From NCBI GenBank assembly GCA_016930435.1, contig JAFGGQ010000101.1:1-26067 (forward strand): a DNA stretch of 26,067 bases, in the 5' to 3' direction. Origin of the DNA: a bacterium. Lineage in GTDB: Bacteria > UBP14 > UBA6098 > JAFGQG01. Position numbers and translations under genes: made by a program. Under the pieces are notes generated by a model. That model saw nothing but the letters and a program-made list of their open reading frames with translations, did no database searches and was not told the DNA's origin. This document shows positions 14,947 through 21,425 of the stretch, piece after piece. Numbering within the stretch: position 1 is the first letter of the stretch; each line of letters begins with the position of its first letter.

Positions 14947-15444
14947 ATGAAAACTTTTTTACTTATACTGATGGTGTTTATTGCGGTAATCCTTCAGCTG
15001 TTCTTTTCGGAAGTTGGGAATATTATGGGGGTTGAACTGGATCTTATTCTTATTTTTCTCCTATTGCTCACACCACGCGTAAAACCTATCACCCTATTAT
15101 TATGGGCTGCGGCTGCCGGATTGGTATTGGATTCCTTCCAGCCTTTTACCCTTGGAGCATTCATCTTTTCAAAGACCACCCTGGCCTTTATCATCGTCAA
15201 TGTCTATAATAATCTGGATACCAGGAAATCCTTTAATATCGCCGTGTTAGCCTTAATAACCGGATTTATTGAAAGGTTACTGTATTACTTCTTCAATTCC
15301 TCCGGGGCAAGCTTCCTCTATAGCCTCTGGCGATACATAATACCCGGCAGCATTTATACCGCTGTTATATGCCTCGTTATTCACTTTCTCTGGCATCAGA
15401 GAAATTACCTCGCTTTTAGACAGGATAACCTGTTAACGGACTGA
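14947..15444 (+). CDS. mreD: Rod-shape determining protein MreD
   Basis: A 165-residue polytopic protein with about five hydrophobic segments, in the position and size expected for MreD, the small membrane partner of MreC in the elongasome. The N-terminal part (IMGVELDLILIFLLLLTPRV) and WAAAAGLVLDSFQPFTLGAFIFSKT carry the family's D-x-x-(Q/x)-P-x-x-x-G pattern. MreD is poorly conserved, so the call rests on this pattern and on the order mreC-mreD-mrdA-rodA. No ribosome binding site is visible before ATG 14947, eight bases after mreC. It ends two bases before mrdA. Confidence 0.88.
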   Translation: MKTFLLILMVFIAVILQLFFSEVGNIMGVELDLILIFLLLLTPRVKPITLLLWAAAAGLVLDSFQPFTLGAFIFSKTTLAFIIVNVYNNLDTRKSFNIAVLALITGFIERLLYYFFNSSGASFLYSLWRYIIPGSIYTAVICLVIHFLWHQRNYLAFRQDNLLTD

Positions 15445-15446
15445 TC

Positions 15447-17231
15447 ATGGGCTTGGATTTTAAAGATAAGAACAAGATCGTTCTCTATGCCTTTATCTTA
15501 GGATTTGTGCTTTTAGGGCTCAAGCTCTTTTACCTGCAGGTAAGCAAATATGAGTATTATAATAAGCTATCTCAGGAGAACCGGATTCGCATGGTTAATA
15601 TAAAGGCAACGCGAGGTGAGATACTTGACCGCAATGGAAATCCCCTGGTTTTGAATTATCCCACCTACACGGTTTCCCTGCTCCCATTTGAATTCAGCCC
15701 CACTGAGGAGGTGGTAAGTAGCTTAGCAGAACTGCTTGAACTGGATGAAGACTATATTATTGAGCGTTTCTTTAAGTATCATGATAAACAATATAGCCCT
15801 ATTCCTATAAAGAGAAAGGTCGATTTTGAGACCATCTCCATCCTTGAGGAGAACAACCTGGATTATCCCGGAGTACTACATGAGGTTGATCCCATTCGCG
15901 TCTATCCTTATAATAAGATGGCTTGTCACCTGATCGGTTACACAGGGGAGATCTCGGTCGGGGAACTCAGGGAGAGGTATGTTGAGGGCTTAAAGGCTGG
16001 TGATTGGGTTGGAAAACAGGGTGTAGAAAAGCACATGGATAATACTTTAAGGGGAAGGGACGGATATAAACTTCTGGAGGTCAAGGTTACCGGGGAAGTA
16101 GTTGGCCAAGTTGAAGGTACCGATGAGATAGACGCTCAACCAGGTGCAGATCTCTGGCTGACTATTGACACTCATTTACAAATGGTCGCTGAATCGGTCT
16201 TCGCTCATGTTGAACGGGGGGCTCTCATCGCAATGGATCCCCGCAATGGAGAGATCCTTGCCATGGTCAGCAAACCAGACTACGATCTGAATATCTTTTC
16301 CAGCCTGATCTCAGATACTATCTGGGAGCGTTTGAGTAGCGAGGAAACCCACCCCATGCTAAACCGCTGTGTTCAGGGCACATACCCGCCAGCATCGATA
16401 TTCAAGATAATTACTGCAAGCGCTGCTATTGACAAGGGCTATATAACCTCGGACAGCAAACTCCAACCCTGTTACGGCAGTATCTGGTATGGCGACCGCT
16501 ATTTCCGGTGCTGGAAATCCTCAGGACATTTTCAATTGAATCTTATCCAGGCAATAGCGCAGTCCTGTGATATCTATTTTTACCAATTGGGCTTGCGGCT
16601 GGGCCTTGATGAATGGGTAGAATACACCAATAAATGCATGTTTGGTCAAAAAACAGGGATCGAGATCACCCCCGAGATGTCCGGATTCATCCCGAACCGG
16701 GATTACTATAATAGCCGTTACGGCAGGAGGGGATGGGGCTACGGTGTTGTTTTCAACCTGGCTATCGGGCAGGGTGAAATACTGGTAACCCCTATTCAGT
16801 TAGCTCAATTCATCTCCGCCACGGCTAATGGCGGAAGGATTTTCAAACCCCAGCTGGTAAAGAAAATTGTCCCCGTTTATGATAGTCCCAAAATCAGCAA
16901 ACCTCTGCTCGTGGGTACTTTGCCCTTCAGCCAACAGGCTCTGCAAGCAGTTAGACTGGGAATGATCGAAGCCGTTAACGGAGAAATGGGAACCGGTAAA
17001 GGAGCTTATATGGAAGGGCATTTGGTAGCAGGAAAAACAGGTACCGCGCAAGTACCTCACGGCCAGGTAAGTCACGCCCTGTTCGCTGCATTCGCCCCTG
17101 CCTATGATCCTGAAGTAGTGGTGATTATCATCCTTGAAAATGCCGGGTCCGGTTCGGCTATCGCTTATTTGGTAAGGCAATTTATGGAATATTACTTTCA
17201 GCAGAGAAAAATAGAATATGCGACGTTTTGA
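15447..17231 (+). CDS. mrdA: Penicillin-binding protein 2 (elongasome transpeptidase)
   Basis: A 594-residue class B PBP of the PBP2 type, cross-linking peptidoglycan during side-wall growth together with RodA. A single anchor lies at residues 11-30, followed by the pedestal domain (RGEILDRNGNPLVLNYPTYT, with HLIGYTGEIS and GKQGVEKHMD) and the transpeptidase domain from about 235. Catalytic motifs are present: SxxK as S317-I-F-K320 (YPPASIFKI, where many members have GSTFK), the second motif as S373-C-D375, common in PBP2, and K530-T-G (AGKTGTAQ), with HALFAAFAP after it. Length is standard. GGA lies near ATG 15447. The last 14 bases overlap rodA. Confidence 0.96.
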   Translation: MGLDFKDKNKIVLYAFILGFVLLGLKLFYLQVSKYEYYNKLSQENRIRMVNIKATRGEILDRNGNPLVLNYPTYTVSLLPFEFSPTEEVVSSLAELLELDEDYIIERFFKYHDKQYSPIPIKRKVDFETISILEENNLDYPGVLHEVDPIRVYPYNKMACHLIGYTGEISVGELRERYVEGLKAGDWVGKQGVEKHMDNTLRGRDGYKLLEVKVTGEVVGQVEGTDEIDAQPGADLWLTIDTHLQMVAESVFAHVERGALIAMDPRNGEILAMVSKPDYDLNIFSSLISDTIWERLSSEETHPMLNRCVQGTYPPASIFKIITASAAIDKGYITSDSKLQPCYGSIWYGDRYFRCWKSSGHFQLNLIQAIAQSCDIYFYQLGLRLGLDEWVEYTNKCMFGQKTGIEITPEMSGFIPNRDYYNSRYGRRGWGYGVVFNLAIGQGEILVTPIQLAQFISATANGGRIFKPQLVKKIVPVYDSPKISKPLLVGTLPFSQQALQAVRLGMIEAVNGEMGTGKGAYMEGHLVAGKTGTAQVPHGQVSHALFAAFAPAYDPEVVVIIILENAGSGSAIAYLVRQFMEYYFQQRKIEYATF

Positions 17232-18408
17232 CCTTATAATCTTTGTAACCGTGATCATCATAGCCCTGATCGGCATAATAGTAATCTACGGAGCGACTTA
17301 CCCTTCATCATCCTTGGCACTCCATAAAAAACAGGCTCTATTCTTTGCCTTCGGCTTGATTGCCATGGTAGCCGGAATATTGATACCCTTGAAAGTCCAT
17401 TACCTCTTTGCTTATTACTATTATGGATTAACATGTCTGCTTCTTTCAGCTTTGCTATTCCAACCCGGGGAAGTGGACCGCTGGATCGATCTTGGAATCA
17501 TCAATTTTCAACCCTCTGAACTGGCTAAATTAGTATTGATAATCACCATGTCGCGCTTCCTGCTGGATCAGAAGAAACATATTAATTCTTTCAAAATCAT
17601 ACTCATCTCCTTTCTAATGACCCTGGTCCCCTTCCTTTTGGTGATAAAGCAACCTGACCTGGGAACCGGGCTGGTTTTTTTTGTGATCCTGATCGTTATG
17701 CTGTTTTTATCAGGTGTCAAACCCCTTTACATCTTTGTGGGAGTTTCTACAATTTTATCCCTGATATTCGCTTTCCATTGGATAGCCTGGGCAGCATATT
17801 TTGTGCTATTGATCACCATCATGGTATTGTCCCGGCCTCCCCTCAAATTAACCGCTGTAACCATTTTGGGGAATTTACTCATCGGCATATTGACACCTTT
17901 CTTATGGAACCGGCTTCATGAGTATCAGCAGGAAAGGATATTGGGTTTTCTGGATCCTGGCAGGGATCCCTTTGGAACCGGATACCAGTTGATACAATCC
18001 AAGATCGCACTGGGATCTGGCGGGATTACCGGAAAAGGCTTCCTGAATGGCACCCAGACCAAGTTAGCCTTCCTCCCTGCGAAAGCTACTGATTTTATTT
18101 TCGCAACCCTGGGAGAACAGTTCGGACTGATCGGCGAAATTGTTATTTTGGGGCTGTTCCTTTTATTACTATACAGAATAGTAAAAATCGCTATTGAAAG
18201 CCGAAATACCTTTGGAAAACTGGTCTGTACCGGTATCGCTGCGGTAATCTTCGTTCAAATCTTCGTTAATATCGGAGTCACTGCCGGGATCATGCCTGTT
18301 ACCGGATTACCCTTACCACTCATCAGTTACGGGGGAACTTCACTGGTAGTAACCATGTTTATGATAGGTCTTGTTCTCAATGTCGGTTTACACCGATGGG
18401 AGTATTAA
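17218..18408 (+). CDS. rodA: SEDS glycosyltransferase RodA
   Basis: A 396-residue SEDS protein with about ten membrane segments. It polymerises lipid II into glycan strands in complex with PBP2, encoded just upstream. Family motifs are DRWIDLGIINFQPSELAK (87-104), KQPDLGTG with D147, FLDPGRDPFGTGYQLIQS, GSGGITGKGFLNGTQ, TDFIFATLGEQFG with the presumed catalytic D292, and MPVTGLPLPLISYGGTS. The stretch before D292 reads LPAKATDFI, where most relatives have LPExHTDFI, so an acidic residue and a His are replaced by Ala. The start overlaps mrdA by 14 bases, which points to translational coupling of the two partners; the stop overlaps cdsA by one base. Confidence 0.95.
   Translation: MRRFDLIIFVTVIIIALIGIIVIYGATYPSSSLALHKKQALFFAFGLIAMVAGILIPLKVHYLFAYYYYGLTCLLLSALLFQPGEVDRWIDLGIINFQPSELAKLVLIITMSRFLLDQKKHINSFKIILISFLMTLVPFLLVIKQPDLGTGLVFFVILIVMLFLSGVKPLYIFVGVSTILSLIFAFHWIAWAAYFVLLITIMVLSRPPLKLTAVTILGNLLIGILTPFLWNRLHEYQQERILGFLDPGRDPFGTGYQLIQSKIALGSGGITGKGFLNGTQTKLAFLPAKATDFIFATLGEQFGLIGEIVILGLFLLLLYRIVKIAIESRNTFGKLVCTGIAAVIFVQIFVNIGVTAGIMPVTGLPLPLISYGGTSLVVTMFMIGLVLNVGLHRWEY
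18398..18402 (+). promoter_or_regulatory. Ribosome binding site deciding the cdsA start
   Basis: GGGAG five bases before ATG 18408, inside the rodA 3' end. It supports the TAATG junction start over the in-frame ATG at 18396, which has no such site. Confidence 0.7.
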
Positions 18409-19199
18409 TGTCGCCGAACCTTCGAAAAAGAATCTTGATTGCATTTACCTTCGGGCCTCTCTTCCTGGCCCTTATTTGGCTGGGAAAGAGCACAGCCCTG
18501 ATCTTTACTTATTTCATATCGCTTGGAATGACCATCGAATTTCTTAACTTCCCGGGATTCAACCTGAGTAAATTGGAAAAGTCGATTCCAATAATTTACA
18601 GCCTGTGGACAGGCGTATTGTTTTATTTTAACTGGGACGATTGTTTTTTGCCTACCCTGTTATTTTTTCTCTTTGTCCTGATTGTAATTGAGCTTTTAAG
18701 GACTTCCCCGGAGGGCAGTTCCACTCGAATGGGAAGGCTTTTACTGGCCCTCCTTATTTTCGGCTTATTGCCCCATTTCGGGGTTAAGCTCCGGGACATG
18801 GGAAGGGTCTATCTTTTTTATCCATTGGTATTAGTCTGGGTTCTGGATACCTTTGCTTATTTCGGCGGTAAGTGGTGGGGAAAGGTTAAGATGGTGCCTC
18901 ATATCAGTCCCAACAAGACCATTGCCGGGGCACTGACAGGTTTAATCGGAGCCATATTGACGGGAGCAGCCTTTGGATTCTTCTCAACCCTTAAAATGGG
19001 CAGTTCACTACTATTAGCCCTGATGGCAGGGATCATCGGCCAGTTCAGCGACCTTATTGCATCCAGACTCAAACGGGAGGTACAACTCAAAGACTCATCC
19101 TCCCTGATCCCAGGGCATGGCGGCATCATCGATGCTTTCGATACGGTCATCCTGATCTTCCCCCTGTTTTACCTTTGGTTCAGCTTATTGGATTTCTAA
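18408..19199 (+). CDS. cdsA: Phosphatidate cytidylyltransferase
   Basis: A 263-residue integral membrane enzyme that makes CDP-diacylglycerol from phosphatidate and CTP, the branch point of phospholipid synthesis. It has about seven or eight hydrophobic segments, the motif DTFAYFGGKWWGK (147-159), HISPNKTIAGALTG, and the C-terminal family signature SRLKREVQLKDSSSLIPGHG continuing GIIDAFDT (219-246). In this signature the usual D-R-x-D is D-A-F-D (A243, codon GCT at 19134-19136), while both aspartates and the HGG are kept. The ATG at 18408 overlaps the rodA stop. A common partner set (uppS, dxr, rseP) is absent; here cdsA follows the rod-shape genes. Confidence 0.92.
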   Translation: MSPNLRKRILIAFTFGPLFLALIWLGKSTALIFTYFISLGMTIEFLNFPGFNLSKLEKSIPIIYSLWTGVLFYFNWDDCFLPTLLFFLFVLIVIELLRTSPEGSSTRMGRLLLALLIFGLLPHFGVKLRDMGRVYLFYPLVLVWVLDTFAYFGGKWWGKVKMVPHISPNKTIAGALTGLIGAILTGAAFGFFSTLKMGSSLLLALMAGIIGQFSDLIASRLKREVQLKDSSSLIPGHGGIIDAFDTVILIFPLFYLWFSLLDF

Positions 19200-19203
19200 A
19201 GGG

Positions 19204-19250
19204 GTTCAATATCTTAAAATTTTTCTTGATAATTTAAGTTCGATATCTTA
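19204..19250 (+). repeat. Direct repeat GTTC(A/G)ATATCTTA flanking an imperfect palindrome
   Basis: GTTCAATATCTTA at 19204-19216 recurs as GTTCGATATCTTA at 19238-19250, 34 bases further on with one mismatch. Between and overlapping the copies is an imperfect inverted repeat, CTTAAAATT (19213-19221) with AATTTAAG (19231-19238). The second direct copy overlaps the -10 hexamer of the downstream promoter, as an operator would. Confidence 0.45.
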
Positions 19251-19254
19251 TTAT
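19226..19254 (+). promoter_or_regulatory. Promoter of the radical SAM gene, predicted leaderless
   Basis: TTGATA (19226-19231), a 17-base spacer and TATTAT (19249-19254), each five of six matches to the standard hexamers. The -10 ends seven bases before ATG 19262, so transcription would start at or next to the A of the start codon. No ribosome binding site precedes that ATG (TTATTGCTGTT), in line with a leaderless mRNA. Confidence 0.55.
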
Positions 19255-19261
19255 TGCTGTT

Positions 19262-20248
19262 ATGAAGGAAGCTTCTTTTTACCGGAAACTTGATCAGGGC
19301 AAGGTGCAATGTCTGCTTTGTCCACACCAATGCATTTTGGGAGAAGGGCAAACCGGTTTATGCCGGGGCAAGCAAAACCAGGACGGGAAATTACTGGCCA
19401 TAAACTACGGGCAATTGGTTTCCATCAGTCTTGACCCCATCGAGAAAAAACCCTTATACCATTTTTATCCAGGGAAAACGATACTATCTACCGGACCTAA
19501 CGGCTGCAATTTTAATTGCCAGTTCTGCCAGAACTGGCAGATTTCTCAGGAAAAAGTCCCTACACGGATGGTCTATCCCGAGAATTTAGTCGCTTTGACC
19601 CTTGATGAAAACAGCCTGGGTATTGCCTATACCTACACCGAACCCATCATCTGGTTTGAATACATCCTTGATACTGCTCAGTTAGCCCATGAGAAAGGTC
19701 TGAAAAATGTCCTGGTTTCAAATGGCTTTATTAATCCCGAGCCCCTGGCAAAATTGCTGCCGTTCATCGATGCCATCAACATTGACCTGAAATCGATAAA
19801 TCCTGCGTTTTACCTTAAATACTGTAATGGAAAACTGGAACCGGTATTGGAGAGTATCCGAATAGCCTCCCAGCATACCCACCTGGAATTGACCAACCTG
19901 GTTATTCCTACGCTTAATGACTCGGATGAGGAGATCGAAATGCTTTTGGAATTTCTTCAAAGCCTGGGTAAGCCGGTACCCTTACATTTTTCCAGGTACT
20001 ATCCCGCTTACAGGATGAAAATTCCGCCTACCGACCCCGAAGAATTGTTAAAAATATTCCAAAAAGCCTCACGGGTGCTTCCCTACGTCTATCTTGGAAA
20101 CATAAGGAACACCGTTGGCAATAATACCTATTGTCCAGATTGCCATAATCTCCTGGTTGAAAGGAATGGTTATCGAACTCGCCTGGTGGGCATAGAGGAT
20201 CATCATTGTAACCATTGTGGTCGTGAAGTGGATCTTGTTGGAGTTTAA
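19262..20248 (+). CDS. amrS: AmmeMemoRadiSam-system radical SAM enzyme (AmrS)
   Basis: A 328-residue radical SAM protein of the AmrS type, related to pyruvate formate-lyase activating enzymes. The Fe-S/SAM motif is CNFNCQFC (C82, C86, C89) in TGPNGCNFNCQFCQNWQISQ. It has the family's extra metal sites: an N-terminal Cys set (QCLLCPHQC, C17/C20/C24, with C34 in GLCRG) and a C-terminal ribbon (C291/C294, C316/C319). AYTYTEPIIWFEY, VSNGFINPEPL and HFSRYYPAYRM are also characteristic. The family is named for co-occurrence with AMMECR1 and MEMO proteins; neither is in this window, and the reaction is not established. It has its own promoter 62 bp after cdsA. The next gene overlaps its 3' end. Confidence 0.93.
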   Translation: MKEASFYRKLDQGKVQCLLCPHQCILGEGQTGLCRGKQNQDGKLLAINYGQLVSISLDPIEKKPLYHFYPGKTILSTGPNGCNFNCQFCQNWQISQEKVPTRMVYPENLVALTLDENSLGIAYTYTEPIIWFEYILDTAQLAHEKGLKNVLVSNGFINPEPLAKLLPFIDAINIDLKSINPAFYLKYCNGKLEPVLESIRIASQHTHLELTNLVIPTLNDSDEEIEMLLEFLQSLGKPVPLHFSRYYPAYRMKIPPTDPEELLKIFQKASRVLPYVYLGNIRNTVGNNTYCPDCHNLLVERNGYRTRLVGIEDHHCNHCGREVDLVGV

Positions 20249-20630
20249 CCACATCTCCTTAAAATTCCCCCGTTATGGAGACTTTCTTATCATCCTTCTG
20301 ATTTTGGTCATCACGGTTTCCTTTTTCCTGACCGGATATGGCAAAGCCACCAGTAAAACGTTATGTATTTACTATGACCAGGAGGAGATCTGCAGCCGAC
20401 CCCTCCCCTTCTCGGATACACTTTATTTGAAAGGCGCAGAAGGCAATATGATCGTAGGGGTCAAAGGGGATACGGTTGAGGTTTTAGAATCATCCTGCCC
20501 CCGAAAATACTGCCAGGAAATGGGGCCCATTTACCGGCCCCGGGAGATGATCGTGTGTGTGCCCAATAAGATCATAATCATAGTGAAGGGGAACCCTTCT
20601 GGAAAAAAATTGGATGGTATTACCCGATGA
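20217..20630 (+). CDS. Membrane-anchored NusG domain II protein
   Basis: About 137 residues, with an N-terminal hydrophobic anchor (DFLIILLILVITVSFFLTGY) and a single NusG domain II-type beta domain (LYLKGAEGNMIVGVKGDTVEV). This domain carries the typical paired cysteines and glycine SSCPRKYCQEMGPI followed by MIVCVPNKIIIIV. Stand-alone members of this family are extracytoplasmic, of unknown function, and often lie beside a Gx-transporter gene, as here. The start is uncertain: GTG 20217 gives a 32-base overlap with amrS, and GTG 20223 or TTG 20235/20238 are equally possible because no clear ribosome binding site is present. The stop overlaps the next gene as ATGA. Confidence 0.82.
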   Translation: MVVKWILLEFNHISLKFPRYGDFLIILLILVITVSFFLTGYGKATSKTLCIYYDQEEICSRPLPFSDTLYLKGAEGNMIVGVKGDTVEVLESSCPRKYCQEMGPIYRPREMIVCVPNKIIIIVKGNPSGKKLDGITR

Positions 20631-21175
20631 GAATATCCTCTGAACAAAATGCCAACCTGATCAACTATAATAAGATTGCGGTGTTAGGCATATTCATAGC
20701 CCTGGGTACGGTCATCTGGATACTGGAGGAGTTTATTCCCCGCCCCATACCCTGGATGAAAATGGGTTTCGCTAACCTGATCACCATGGTAATACTCTAC
20801 CGGTTCGGCTTCAGATCAGCAGCTATTGTCTCTTTTATGCGTATCATACTGGGCGCAACACTTACCGGGAAACTATTGTCTCCTACCATGCTCATCTCTC
20901 TTTCCGGAATGTTTCTGGCCCTGTCCGGAATGGCGTTGGTCTTTTTTCTCCTGGAAAATCAGATCAGCCTGCCGGGCTTGAGTATTGCAGGAGCCTTTCT
21001 GCACAATCTTGGGCAATTGCTTACAGCTTCGCTGGTGATCATCCGGAAGCCAGAATTATTTTACCTGCTTCCATATTTTTCAATAGCATCTATTCTCTCG
21101 GGAGGGCTGATCGGAATATTATCTGTATTCATAATCAGATTGCTCTTCCGGGATATGGATAATGATCCCGTTTAA
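20627..21175 (+). CDS. Gx transporter family protein (heptaprenyl diphosphate synthase component I-like)
   Basis: A 182-residue membrane protein with about five hydrophobic segments and the family features ALGTVIWILEEFIPRPIPWM, MGFANLITMVILYRFGF and FMRIILGATLTGKLLSPTML. This family resembles S components of ECF vitamin transporters and was earlier named after component I of heptaprenyl diphosphate synthase, because the gene often stands beside a polyprenyl synthase. No such synthase is in the window. Its pairing with the NusG-II protein is a known conserved neighbourhood. It starts in a four-base ATGA overlap and ends the plus-strand block. The substrate is unknown. Confidence 0.85.
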   Translation: MRISSEQNANLINYNKIAVLGIFIALGTVIWILEEFIPRPIPWMKMGFANLITMVILYRFGFRSAAIVSFMRIILGATLTGKLLSPTMLISLSGMFLALSGMALVFFLLENQISLPGLSIAGAFLHNLGQLLTASLVIIRKPELFYLLPYFSIASILSGGLIGILSVFIIRLLFRDMDNDPV

Positions 21176-21414
21176 TACAGTTGAAATTAACTATAATGCC
21201 TGAAATATCGAAAAACAAAATATTAGAATATAAACTTCAGAATAAAATTTGCATTTCTTTGTACAACTCGTAATACCTATAAATACATGTTCATCAAATA
21301 TATAACCTATATTCAACATTATCAAATGCATTTTACGGGATAATATAGTGATCAAGCCTTCAAAACAGGTTTAGAATAATTGAGATAATAACAAGGGGGT
21401 GCTGAAATCTGCTT
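21176..21414. other. AT-rich convergent intergenic region
   Basis: About 240 bp between the ends of the Gx-transporter gene and the convergent secreted-protein gene. It has no open frame of note and no classical terminator behind the plus-strand block. The only clear structure is the inverted repeat at its right end, listed separately. Confidence 0.5.
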
Positions 21415-21425
21415 TTATTTCAGCA
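21400..21425. terminator. Hairpin spanning the stop codon of the secreted-protein gene
   Basis: TGCTGAAAT (21400-21408) and ATTTCAGCA (21417-21425) form a perfect nine-bp stem around an eight-base loop. The minus-strand TAA (21415-21417) lies at the loop edge, so the last codons form one arm. No T-run follows on either strand, so this is not a standard intrinsic terminator. It could be a 3'-end stabilising or bidirectional termination structure between convergent genes. Confidence 0.4.

Noticed and set aside
16800-17276. A 158-codon antisense frame over the end of mrdA.
   Set aside because: The plus-strand PBP2 carries the KTG motif in this stretch; the antisense frame is a by-product.
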